7,852 nt of DNA, taken from the NCBI GenBank assembly GCA_021772595.1, contig JAJFLS010000274.1, positions 1 through 7,852 of the forward strand, read 5' to 3'. This document shows, in pieces, positions 1 through 6,399 of the stretch. Each line of letters starts with the position of its first letter. The first letter of the stretch is position 1. The position numbers were made by a program, and so were the translations under genes. A model generated the notes under the pieces. It did no database searches and was not told the DNA's origin. It saw only the letters and a program-made list of their open reading frames with translations. Source of the DNA: Opitutales bacterium. GTDB taxonomy: Bacteria > Verrucomicrobiota > Verrucomicrobiia > Opitutales > Opitutaceae.

Positions 1-561
1 CGCGTAGGTCTTCAAACCTCTTTCAATCGCTTCGGCGGAAGCTACTGCCTGCGCAACTGAGAAAGAGACCGTAGTGTTCACGGCAATACCATTGGCGACG
101 AGACGTTCGGCTACTCTGAGGCCGGTTTCGGTAGTGGGTACTTTTATGGCGATATTGGGGGCGAGTGCCGCGAGTTCGGTTGCTTGGTCGAACATCTTTT
201 CCTCCTCGAGGTGGAACTTCGGATTCACCTGCAGAGAAAGGTAGCCCTTCTTGCCGTTGCTAGCTTCGTAAACGGGTTGAAGAATCCAGGCGGCTTGACG
301 GCCCATTTCGGCGATAAGTCTCCACGCGAGCTCGTCTTCCGAGTCTTCGGGGTGAGCCAAAGACATCTCCTTCACTACCGCGTGCCACTTTGCCTTGTCT
401 GCCGAGATGGCAGTTTCGACGATTACTGGATTGGATGTCGCTCCGGTAGCGCCGTTGGCGACGGCTTCGGCAAGTTGGACGAGGTCGCAGGAGTCGTTCC
501 ACCAATCGGCTCCCAGGTGGAGCATCGATTCCATTTTGTCTGACTTTTTCAAGGTATCCAT
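1..561 (-). CDS. Transaldolase-family protein, N-terminal 187 residues (cut by window edge)
   Basis: Open on the minus strand from ATG at 561 to the left edge with no stop, 187 codons. The translation resembles the longer transaldolase-like family rather than classical TalB or the short Fsa type. GATGATSNPVIV (residues 37-48) matches the first-strand NP motif. NIAIKVPTTETG (136-147) holds Lys140, the expected Schiff-base lysine. GIAVNTTVSFSVAQA (158-172) matches the conserved region after it. The family transfers or cleaves a three-carbon dihydroxyacetone unit between sugar phosphates in the cytoplasm; the substrate here is unknown. It starts 19 bp after the mmsA stop, so the two are probably co-transcribed. 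No Shine-Dalgarno precedes ATG 561. A second in-frame ATG (codon 10) is possible. The C-terminal part lies outside the window. Confidence 0.85.
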   Translation of the reverse strand, partial: MDTLKKSDKMESMLHLGADWWNDSCDLVQLAEAVANGATGATSNPVIVETAISADKAKWHAVVKEMSLAHPEDSEDELAWRLIAEMGRQAAWILQPVYEASNGKKGYLSLQVNPKFHLEEEKMFDQATELAALAPNIAIKVPTTETGLRVAERLVANGIAVNTTVSFSVAQAVASAEAIERGLKTYA

Positions 562-580
562 TTTATGGTTGAGTGATGTT

Positions 581-2023
581 CTAGCTCATCCAGCTGTGGG
601 CTGCTTTGGAAGTCCACTTGCTGGTGATTTTCTTGGTTTGGGACCAGAAGCGTACGCCTTCGGCGCCAGTCATGTCGCCCACGCCGAATCGAGATGTGTT
701 CCAGCCTCCGAATGGGAATGGGTCGCGCGGCACGGGTACTCCGATGTTTATCCCAACCATGCCTGCGTTGGCTTGGCTTGAGTATATTTCCGCGGTGGCT
801 CCATTGGTGGTGTAGATGGAAGCGGCGTTGCCGAAGGGGCTTGCGTTTTCGATGGCGAGGGCCTCGTCGAGGGAGTCGACGTGGATGACGGAAAGTACGG
901 GGCCGAAAATCTCCTCGCGAGAGCATGCCGAATCTTTGGATACGCCATCGATGATGGTCGGGCCAACCCAGTTTCCATTCTCGGATAATGTGGAATCGAT
1001 GTCGCGCCCGTCGGCGAGAATGCTTGCTCCTTCGGCTTCCGCTTTATCGATGTATCCAGTAATGCGTTGCTTAGCGACTGGGCTGATCACGGCTCCGAGG
1101 TCGCTGCCTAGTTTGATCATCTTTGAAAGGTCGACGACTTCATTAAGGGTGTCTTTACAGTCGCCAACCATGAGAAGAACGCTGGCAGCCATGCAGCGTT
1201 GTCCGGCGCAGCCCATCGCAGAGGCGACAATGTTCGAAGCGGCGATTTCGGGGTCGGCATCCGGCATCAGGGTGATGTGGTTCTTGGCGCCGCCCAATGC
1301 TAGGGCTCGCTTCCCGTGCTGGCCGGCCAGAGAGTAAATGGAGCGGGCCACGGGTGTGGAGCCGACGAATCCCACGGCCTTGACCGTTTCGTTTTCGATG
1401 AGAGCCTGAGCGGTGTGACGGTCGCCGTTGACCACGGAAAATACGCCGTCGGGAAGGCCCGCTTCTTGAAAAAGCTCGGCCATCTTTAGGGCCGCGAGCG
1501 GGGTTTGCTCGGATGGCTTGAGTATGAAGGTGTTGCCGCAGGCGAGGGAGATGGGGAACATCCACATCGGTACCATTGCGGGGAAGTTGAAAGGCGTGAT
1601 ACCCACCGTCACGCCAAGAGGGGCCAGTTCCGTTTTGCAGCGCACGCCTCGGCTGACTTCGAGCGTGGTTTCTAGACCGAGATGAGGGATGGCGGTCGCG
1701 AATTCGACGATTTCGAGGCCGCGCTTGATTTCGTCGCGGGCTTCGTTTTGCGTCTTGCCGTTTTCCTTGGAAATGATAGCCGCGAGCGCCTCGATGTTCT
1801 CTTCGACTTTCGCTTTGAAGGAGAAGAGAATCTGCACGCGTTCTCTAATGGGGGCAACGGCCCAGGACTTGAAGGCGATTGCCGACTTCTCGACGGTTTC
1901 CTCAATGGTTTTCGCGCTGGCGATTTCTATTTGGGCAAGCGTAGATCCGTCGAGGGGGCTTGTCACGTCTAGCGTGTTGCTGCTTGCCTCGATGGCGGCC
2001 TTTTCAATCGTTTCGGTGTTCAT
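581..2023 (-). CDS. mmsA: CoA-acylating methylmalonate/malonate-semialdehyde dehydrogenase
   Basis: 480 residues, close to the usual length of the MmsA/IolA branch of the aldehyde dehydrogenase superfamily. This family oxidises methylmalonate or malonate semialdehyde with NAD+ and CoA, releasing CO2 and forming propionyl- or acetyl-CoA in the cytoplasm. ITPFNFPAMVPMWMFP (142-157) is diagnostic of the branch and includes the oxyanion Asn145. GCAGQRCMA (271-279) holds the catalytic Cys277. REEIFGPV (369-376) is the cofactor-binding Glu region. The general-base Glu of hydrolytic ALDHs is absent: LALGGAKNH (241-249) stands where ELGGK would be, as known for CoA-dependent MMSDH. The gene lies 30 bp after the SDR gene and 19 bp before the transaldolase gene, same strand. 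The neighbours do not include the other inositol or valine genes, so the physiological semialdehyde is uncertain. No Shine-Dalgarno is visible before ATG 2023. Confidence 0.92.
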   Translation of the reverse strand: MNTETIEKAAIEASSNTLDVTSPLDGSTLAQIEIASAKTIEETVEKSAIAFKSWAVAPIRERVQILFSFKAKVEENIEALAAIISKENGKTQNEARDEIKRGLEIVEFATAIPHLGLETTLEVSRGVRCKTELAPLGVTVGITPFNFPAMVPMWMFPISLACGNTFILKPSEQTPLAALKMAELFQEAGLPDGVFSVVNGDRHTAQALIENETVKAVGFVGSTPVARSIYSLAGQHGKRALALGGAKNHITLMPDADPEIAASNIVASAMGCAGQRCMAASVLLMVGDCKDTLNEVVDLSKMIKLGSDLGAVISPVAKQRITGYIDKAEAEGASILADGRDIDSTLSENGNWVGPTIIDGVSKDSACSREEIFGPVLSVIHVDSLDEALAIENASPFGNAASIYTTNGATAEIYSSQANAGMVGINIGVPVPRDPFPFGGWNTSRFGVGDMTGAEGVRFWSQTKKITSKWTSKAAHSWMS

Positions 2024-2053
2024 AGGATATTGCTTAACGTAGGTATGATTTGG

Positions 2054-2896
2054 TTACACTCCGCTATAGGCGTTGAATCCTCCATCGACGGGAATCACGA
2101 TGCCGGTCACAAATCGTGAGGAGTCAGATAGAAGGTAAAGCAGCGTCCCCACGAGCTCCTCGGGCTCGCCGAATCGGTTCATCGGAGTGTTGGCGAGAAC
2201 TCGTTGATAACGCGGCGTGAGTTCTCCATTCTCCTCGAAGGCGAGATACTTCAATTGTTCGGTGAGGAAGAAGCCGGGCGCGATAGCGTTTACTCTCGTA
2301 TTCGTCGAAGCGAGGTGTACGGCGAGCCATTGCGTGAAGTTGCTCACAGCGCACTTTGCTGCGGAATAGGCGGGGATTCGAGTTAGTGGCCGGTAGGCGT
2401 TCATCGAAGAGATGTTCACGATCGAACCTGCTTCTTGAGCTACGAGACGTTTTCCAAGTATCGAAGTAGGCAATGCGATGCCGAGGAGGTTTAAGTCTAG
2501 GCAATCGCGAAACCCCTCTATGTCGATTCCAAAGAAGGAGTCTTCAAAATTGGAAAGGTCGGCGGATAGTTGCTCGTCTTTTGTCGTCGCTACCGGGTTG
2601 TTGCCGCCGGCTCCGTTTATGAGAAACGAAAGGGGTCCAAGCCGTTTTGCGATTTCCTCGTCTGCAGCATTTAGCGCGTCAGAGGAAAGGACGTCGCATT
2701 TGACGGCGATCACCTCTGTGCCCGTTTCCGAAACGACTCTTTCGGAGAGTTCTTGTGCGGCTGATTCGTCGAGGTCGAGAATCGCTGTTTTGACTCCGTT
2801 CTTGGCGAGGCCGAGAGCGAAGGCGGAGCCTATCTCGCCAGCTCCGCCAGTTATGGCAGTGACTTTTCCGTTTAGATCTTGGTTAGGTTTTTGCAT
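2054..2896 (-). CDS. SDR-family oxidoreductase, UxuB/YjmF-like (probable D-mannonate/fructuronate oxidoreductase)
   Basis: 280-residue classical short-chain dehydrogenase. The nucleotide-binding loop is TGGAGEIG (16-23). Asp41 at the end of strand 2 suggests NAD(H) preference. The NAG-type motif is NGAGGNNP (94-101). The catalytic residues are Ser163/Ser164 (NISSMNAYRPLTR), Tyr177 and Lys181 (YSAAK). The block RIPAYSAAKCAVSNFTQWLAVH, read in parts over 173-194, with APGFFLT (206-212) and the end IPVDGGFNAYSGV (268-280), resembles the Bacillus YjmF/UxuB type that interconverts D-fructuronate and D-mannonate. Related SDRs act on other sugar acids, so the substrate call is family-level inference. 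It is the first gene of the operon with mmsA and the transaldolase. Its 597-bp upstream region carries a paired palindrome 74-107 bp before ATG 2896. No Shine-Dalgarno is seen. Confidence 0.85.
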   Translation of the reverse strand: MQKPNQDLNGKVTAITGGAGEIGSAFALGLAKNGVKTAILDLDESAAQELSERVVSETGTEVIAVKCDVLSSDALNAADEEIAKRLGPLSFLINGAGGNNPVATTKDEQLSADLSNFEDSFFGIDIEGFRDCLDLNLLGIALPTSILGKRLVAQEAGSIVNISSMNAYRPLTRIPAYSAAKCAVSNFTQWLAVHLASTNTRVNAIAPGFFLTEQLKYLAFEENGELTPRYQRVLANTPMNRFGEPEELVGTLLYLLSDSSRFVTGIVIPVDGGFNAYSGV

Positions 2897-2969
2897 GTCG
2901 TGATCAATCGGGTTGGAATAAAGAAATTATGGTAATTCTCTTCGATTTTCTTCGGTAAACTAAAGCCTA

Positions 2970-3003
2970 GATGGATATCCTTGAGGCCTAAAGCATATCC
3001 ATT
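2970..3003. promoter_or_regulatory. Putative paired operator upstream of the SDR operon
   Basis: TGGATATCCT at 2972-2981 and AGCATATCCA at 2992-3001 are 9/10 and 8/10 matches to the palindrome TGGATATCCA, offset by exactly 20 bp. The outer halves also form an 8-bp inverted repeat (ATGGATAT 2971-2978, ATATCCAT 2995-3002). The pair lies 74-107 bp before ATG 2896. The same motif in the same 20-bp tandem spacing sits at a similar distance upstream of the alpha/beta hydrolase operon (6400-6433). The TTGG...CCAA form recalls GntR-type sugar-acid regulators such as UxuR/ExuR, but the regulator is unknown. I found no convincing -35/-10 pair downstream. Confidence 0.5.
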
Positions 3004-3178
3004 TCTACGCATCTTGACTGCCGAAGTGAATCAGGACACTACCTCAAGTTTATCGATAAAAAGCGGCTGGCTTTGCCGATTGGAAAATTGTCAGAGACGT
3101 GATCTTGAGGCTGCTTCAGTCTTCGTAGACAATATGACTCTAGTTTCCTAGTTGCTCCTAGGAGACCGTCCGACAAAT

Positions 3179-3203
3179 AAAAAAATTCGGGACGGCGCCC
3201 GAA
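3179..3203 (-). terminator. Probable intrinsic terminator formed by a REP-like hairpin
   Basis: Read on the minus strand, stem TTCGGG, loop CGCCGT and stem CCCGAA (3203-3186) is followed directly by seven T (3185-3179). This is the layout of a rho-independent terminator. It faces transcription coming from dctP, though it lies about 290 nt after the dctP stop. Part of the family-A repeat seems to have been taken over as the terminator. Confidence 0.5.
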
Positions 3204-3255
3204 CGCTACCTATTGAAGGGAATTTTTAGGGTAGTGAACGGGCGCCGTCCCGTTC
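3186..3255. repeat. BIME-like inverted pair of GTAG-headed hairpins, family A, copy 1
   Basis: The two arms CGGGACGGCGCCCG (3188-3201) and CGGGCGCCGTCCCG (3239-3252) are perfect 14-bp inverted repeats. After an AA/AA mismatch, a second helix pairs 3204-3210 with 3230-3236. Each arm is also a small hairpin of its own. On the plus strand GTAG (3231-3234) precedes stem GAACGGG, loop CGCCGT and stem CCCGTTC (3236-3255). On the minus strand GTAG (3209-3206) precedes stem TTCGGG, the same loop CGCCGT, and stem CCCGAA (3203-3186). A GTAG foot followed by a hairpin, arranged as an inverted pair, is the architecture of RAYT-associated REP/BIME elements. A second copy of the family is at 6688-6764. Confidence 0.75.
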
Positions 3256-3352
3256 CAATGATTCGCCAAATTGACTTATTAAATAGTAGCGACCAATCCC
3301 GCTGAGCGGATGGGCGTGAATTGAAGTCTAAACAGTTGGGTCCATCGCAGAT

Positions 3353-3442
3353 ACCACGCCGAAGTCTCGGCGTAGCTACGACGCAGCGCGGCGTGGTTTT
3401 CAGACGATTTCAGCTATTTTGACGCCTATGCGCAGGCGTGGT
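3353..3442. repeat. GTAGCT-headed palindrome cluster, family B (three units)
   Basis: ACCACGCC (3353-3360) and GGCGTGGT (3390-3397) are an 8-bp inverted repeat enclosing two units. The minus-strand unit has head GTAGCT, stem ACGCCGA, loop GACT and stem TCGGCGT (3373-3356). The plus-strand unit has head GTAGCT (3372-3377), stem ACGACGC, loop AGC and stem GCGGCGT (3378-3394), with one A/G mismatch. The two heads overlap in the palindrome CGTAGCTACG (3371-3380). A third hairpin, ACGCCT and AGGCGT with loop ATGCGC (3422-3439), lacks the head but ends in the same GGCGTGGT (3435-3442). All three units therefore share that tail. Confidence 0.65.
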
Positions 3443-3472
3443 CCACATGCCTTGTAAAAACTCAACCAACGC

Positions 3473-3497
3473 GGCCTGTCTGGCAGTCAGGCCCTAC
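3473..3497 (-). repeat. GTAG-headed palindrome overlapping the dctP stop codon, family C
   Basis: A 21-bp near-perfect palindrome at 3473-3493 has outer arms GGCCTG/CAGGCC, one mismatch, inner arms CTG/CAG and a single central base. On the minus strand it directly follows GTAG (3497-3494), whose last three bases are the TAG stop of dctP. The hairpin therefore begins at the first base after the stop. It could protect the 3' end of the dctP transcript. There is no T-tract directly after it, so it is not called a terminator. Confidence 0.6.
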
Positions 3498-4498
3498 CTT
3501 ACGCTGTTTATACGTTCCAGCACATCGGTGGCGCCTACCTCTGCGGCATAGGCCTTTTTGATTGGATCAGCTAGTTGAAGGAGTTTTTCTCGCTCTGTGA
3601 AAACGTGGGTTCTAAGAATTCCCTCTGCTTCCATCTGCGAAAGCAGCTCGGCATCGAGTTTCGATTCTATCATTCGTCCATACACTCCGGCTTCCTTGCC
3701 CGCCTTGATGACTGCTGCTTGCAGATCTTCAGGCAAACTGCGAAGCGTCTTGCCGCTAAAGCAGAGTGGGCGGATTGTGATTGCGTGTTGCGTGAGCGAT
3801 ATCTCGGGACCGACTTCGTAGAACTTCATTTGTTGGATACCGGTTGCTTCGTTCTCCGCTGCGTCAATGACTCCGGTCTGTATGGCGTTATAGATTTCAT
3901 TGTATGCGATGATAGTAGGCGCTGCGGAAATCGCTTGGAAGATCCGTGTCTGTATCGGCGCTCCCATGACGCGAATATCGAGTCCCTTCAATTCTGCCAT
4001 ATTTCTAACGGGCTTATTCACAATAAGATGTCGCGTTCCCCCTCCGGCGTATCCTATGATCTCCACGTCGGCCTTATCTGCGACCTCGTTTGCTATTGGC
4101 TCTATGGCGTCCCCATCGAGTACCTTGTTCCAATGGTCCTGATCTCTGAAAAGGAACGGCATATCCATGATTGGAGCCGCCTTGGAAAAGGTTGACATAT
4201 GTGAGGGTGACACGATCGCGAAATCGACGCTGAGGCCCTGGTTCATGTAGACAAAGTAGTCCTTCTCTAAACCGAGTTCGCTGTTGGCATAGATTTCGAA
4301 ACGGATTGGCTTGCCGTAGTACTCTTTAACGAGATCTTCGAATTTTCTCAGCGTTCGGTTGAATGAATGGTCCTCGTCGAATTGGGAAGCGCCTCGGAGA
4401 ACGATCGTATTGTCTCTCTCGGAGCATGCCGAGAAGAGCAGGGCCATTAAGGAGGCAAGCAGAATTAAAAAGGAAGAGTGAAGCGAGCGCTGTTTCAT
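3494..4498 (-). CDS. dctP: TRAP transporter solute-binding lipoprotein, DctP family
   Basis: 334 residues, normal for the DctP/SBP family that captures carboxylate or sugar-acid substrates in the periplasm and hands them to a DctQM permease. The N-terminus is a lipoprotein signal (positive start, hydrophobic 10-22, then FSAC with Cys25). Family hallmarks are GGGTRHL with Arg156, LKGLDIRVMGAP with the ligand-carboxylate Arg176, the block YNEIYNAIQTGVIDAAENE (199-217) and FYEVGPEISLTQHA (226-239). It is the third gene of its operon, 49 bp after the isomerase gene. No dctQ or dctM homologue is in the window; about 600 bp of repeats follow instead. The stop codon lies in a palindromic repeat. ATG 4498 has no Shine-Dalgarno but fits the signal peptide exactly. 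Confidence 0.92.
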   Translation of the reverse strand: MKQRSLHSSFLILLASLMALLFSACSERDNTIVLRGASQFDEDHSFNRTLRKFEDLVKEYYGKPIRFEIYANSELGLEKDYFVYMNQGLSVDFAIVSPSHMSTFSKAAPIMDMPFLFRDQDHWNKVLDGDAIEPIANEVADKADVEIIGYAGGGTRHLIVNKPVRNMAELKGLDIRVMGAPIQTRIFQAISAAPTIIAYNEIYNAIQTGVIDAAENEATGIQQMKFYEVGPEISLTQHAITIRPLCFSGKTLRSLPEDLQAAVIKAGKEAGVYGRMIESKLDAELLSQMEAEGILRTHVFTEREKLLQLADPIKKAYAAEVGATDVLERINSVR

Positions 4499-4547
4499 CG
4501 GGTTGTTTTGAGGTAGTATTTGGCGAAAATGTTACGTGATTTTACCT

Positions 4548-5159
4548 TCAGTTGCTAGATTCTCTAAACATGCCCTGGATGCGTTTCAAGTTTTCCTTGG
4601 CGTAATCGAAACCGAGGTCTCGTTTCTTTCCGGGGCCGGGCTCAAAAACGAGCCAGCCATCATAGCCTGAACCGCGAATCGAGGAGGCGAGGCGAGGAAG
4701 GTCCGTTTTGCCGTCTCCAAAGAGGCTGTATTCAGAATCGAATGCCTTAAGGTGCATTTGGCAAATGGTATTCTCTCCCCAATGCTCAATGACGTCGTAG
4801 ACGTTTTCGCCAACCACTAGCATGTTGCCTGTATCGTAGTAGACCTTTAGATACGGACTGTCGATTTCCTCTAGGATATGATCGATCGCGGGTTGTTTGG
4901 TCCTGGATTCAAGTCCGAGCGTTACTTGGTAGGCTTCCGCTTCAGTGGTGAGCTCGCGGAGTAGGCGAGTAGCCGCTTTGAATTTGGGATCTTCCGGATC
5001 GTTGCCAAAACCGGCCGCGTTGAAAAAGGGTACCAATAAAATGGGGACATCGAGCGCTGCGCATGCCTGGATCGATTGGATCCCGGCGCTGTACGCTTTT
5101 TCCTTCGTTTCTGGATCCCAGCAGGGCAGCTTATTCATCGTTCCGGCGCATAGCCCCAC
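4548..5159 (-). CDS. Sugar phosphate isomerase/epimerase-like TIM barrel, C-terminal fragment of a frameshifted gene
   Basis: This 203-codon open frame carries the C-terminal two thirds of an AP-endonuclease-2/xylose-isomerase-like TIM barrel. Numbered from GTG 5159, the metal-site residues are in place: Glu84 (LGLES), Asp109 (YYDTGN), His136 (QMHLKAF) and Glu173 (VFEPG). GTG 5159 is not a believable start. The same frame continues upstream with FKEASEKHGVEI, which is typical of the family just before GLCAG, and joins the 5165-5425 frame through a -1 shift. The whole region is 878 nt, one short of a 293-codon gene. With intact active-site residues the break is recent, or it is a sequencing error. 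The gene ends 49 bp before dctP and would encode a periplasmic protein, because the other fragment starts with a signal peptide. Confidence 0.8.
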   Translation of the reverse strand: MGLCAGTMNKLPCWDPETKEKAYSAGIQSIQACAALDVPILLVPFFNAAGFGNDPEDPKFKAATRLLRELTTEAEAYQVTLGLESRTKQPAIDHILEEIDSPYLKVYYDTGNMLVVGENVYDVIEHWGENTICQMHLKAFDSEYSLFGDGKTDLPRLASSIRGSGYDGWLVFEPGPGKKRDLGFDYAKENLKRIQGMFRESSN

Positions 5160-5164
5160 GATTT

Positions 5165-5425
5165 CTACTCCGTGTTTTTCGCTGGCCTCTTTGAACGAAC
5201 AACCGAGGGGTAGGACAGGGGGAGTAGGCCTCTCTCGTCGAGGTCTCCGGTGAGGATCTGAATGCCGTCGTAGCCCGCCTTTTTGGCCAGAGCGATGTTT
5301 TCGACCTTAACGCGCTGGCCGAAAGCGGATTCCATGACCGCGAGTTTAGGAGCGGCGAAGCATGCGCTTGCGATCCAGAATCCGAGTAGGATTGAGGCAA
5401 ATGACTTGATGGTATTGTGAGGCAT
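5165..5425 (-). CDS. Secreted sugar isomerase/epimerase-like TIM barrel, N-terminal fragment of the frameshifted gene
   Basis: The 86-residue frame starts at ATG 5425 with a Sec signal peptide (hydrophobic 9-23, likely cut near CFA-AP). It then has the first barrel strands and helix: KLAVMES, ENIALAKKAGYDGIQI (residues 42-57) and GLLPLS (66-71). AKKAGYDGIQ is typical of the isomerase/epimerase family. After about residue 75 the reading turns into non-family sequence and stops at TAG 5165. The continuing family sequence is found in the -1 frame, which is the 4548-5159 fragment. The probable lesion lies between 5190 and 5222. Candidates are a missing T near the CGTTC codons, which would restore SVVRFKEASEKHG, or a missing base in the G5 run 5218-5222. 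Start 25 bp after the esterase gene, no Shine-Dalgarno. Confidence 0.8.
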   Translation of the reverse strand: MPHNTIKSFASILLGFWIASACFAAPKLAVMESAFGQRVKVENIALAKKAGYDGIQILTGDLDERGLLPLSYPSVVRSKRPAKNTE

Positions 5426-5450
5426 GGACTGGTGTACGTTGCGGTTAGGC

Positions 5451-6317
5451 TTACGGTAGAAGATACTTGTCGAACCACGCTACGAACTGCGGCTCGTCTT
5501 CGTTCTTATTTTTCCAGCCGTGTTTGGCTCCCTCCTTTGCGACCAGCTCGAACGGTACGCCATTCGCCTTTGCAATCTTACCAAAGCTTTCGGACTGGAA
5601 TATCGGTACGACAGGATCGGCGTCCCCGTGGATGACGTAAACAGGAGCTGTGCGTTTGCTGATGTGGTAAATGGAAGACATCGCGTGACCCAATACCTCG
5701 CGGCCTTCTGCGGTTTCCGATTCAGGGCCGAAGGCAGGTTGCCAGCGCGCCTGCTTTCCGACGCCGACAGCCATGTCGCCAGGCTCCGCCCAATTCCGGT
5801 AGTCCGTGGGTGGGTAAAAAACGGCGGCCGCCTGAACGGCGCTGCTGGCTCGGTCAATCGGATCTTTGGCTTCGGGATCCCCGGGGCCTCCCTTGGTGGC
5901 CAAGATCAAGCTGAGGTGGCCACCGGCGCTGCTGCCGGTAACGCCTATGCGGTTGGGATCGATGTTCCACTGGGCGGCATTCGTGCGTATGAATCGAACG
6001 GCGCGGTGCATGAAGCCCATGATATCGCGCACTTTGTAGCGCGGTTGCGAACCATGCACAACGGCGAATACTGTGTATCCGTGGTCGGTATACGGGTCGG
6101 AATATTTGTCATTGACTCGCGCGTGGCTCGATTTCCAGCCACCACTCACGATCTTGATAACAGCAGCTCCGTTGGGTTTTTCTGGAATGAAAACATCCAT
6201 GGTCAATGCGACACCTTCGGTCTTATGGTAGATGATGTCTTGTTCGCGAACGACGTCGGCAATAAGCGCCTGAGACGCGATTGCGAATAGGGTAAGTGAT
6301 GTGAACAGCTTTTTCAT
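5451..6317 (-). CDS. Secreted alpha/beta hydrolase, probable carbohydrate esterase (BD-FAE-like)
   Basis: 288 residues with a Sec signal peptide (KKLF then a hydrophobic core, probable cleavage after Ala20 in QALIA). The fold is alpha/beta hydrolase. The nucleophile elbow is GVTGSSAGGHLS with Ser130 in GSSAG. The acid is probably Asp234 in HGDADPVVP, and the base His266 in GAKHGW. VSGGWKSSH (58-65) sits where the oxyanion-hole HGG motif of the family is expected. LTMDVFIPE (38-46) and FIRTNAAQWNIDPNRIGVTG (109-128, read in parts) are typical of acetyl-xylan/feruloyl-type esterases found in carbohydrate loci. It probably removes acyl groups from glycans in the periplasm or outside; the exact bond is not deducible. 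It is the first gene of its operon, with a strong paired palindrome 83-116 bp upstream. Confidence 0.85.
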   Translation of the reverse strand: MKKLFTSLTLFAIASQALIADVVREQDIIYHKTEGVALTMDVFIPEKPNGAAVIKIVSGGWKSSHARVNDKYSDPYTDHGYTVFAVVHGSQPRYKVRDIMGFMHRAVRFIRTNAAQWNIDPNRIGVTGSSAGGHLSLILATKGGPGDPEAKDPIDRASSAVQAAAVFYPPTDYRNWAEPGDMAVGVGKQARWQPAFGPESETAEGREVLGHAMSSIYHISKRTAPVYVIHGDADPVVPIFQSESFGKIAKANGVPFELVAKEGAKHGWKNKNEDEPQFVAWFDKYLLP

Positions 6318-6399
6318 TTTCGATTAGGTTTCAGGAATTCGTTTGGCGTATCGGGGGCTAAAGGAAATGCAATCTGCCAGTTCGTCGGCCGCAAATCTC

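Larger units (their letters stand above)
2897..3493. other. 597-bp structured intergenic region without a gene
   Basis: No credible coding sequence is seen between the SDR start and the dctP stop. From left to right it holds a putative paired operator (2970-3003), a plain stretch of about 180 bp with nothing I recognise, an inverted pair of GTAG-headed hairpins (3186-3255), a weak ATCC...GGAT hairpin behind a GTAG (3286-3311), a second palindrome family with overlapping heads (3353-3442), and a near-perfect 21-bp palindrome abutting the dctP stop (3473-3493). Confidence 0.8.

Noticed and set aside
184..543. Plus-strand open frame opposite the transaldolase gene
   Set aside because: Antisense shadow; the minus strand encodes clear transaldolase motifs without interruption.
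3351..3493. CRISPR array
   Set aside because: The repeated GGCGTGGT and GTAG units are palindromic, vary in orientation and have irregular spacing, with no constant repeat-spacer pattern.
3179..3500. Insertion sequence remnant
   Set aside because: No transposase fragment and no target-site duplication is visible; the palindromes fit REP/BIME-like units better than IS ends.
5165..5190. Programmed -1 ribosomal frameshift at GAAAAAC just before the TAG at 5165
   Set aside because: The direction fits, but the heptamer is not a full X XXY YYZ site, and the conserved FKEASEK sequence lies upstream of it in the second frame, so the true break is earlier. A mutation or base-call error explains the data better.
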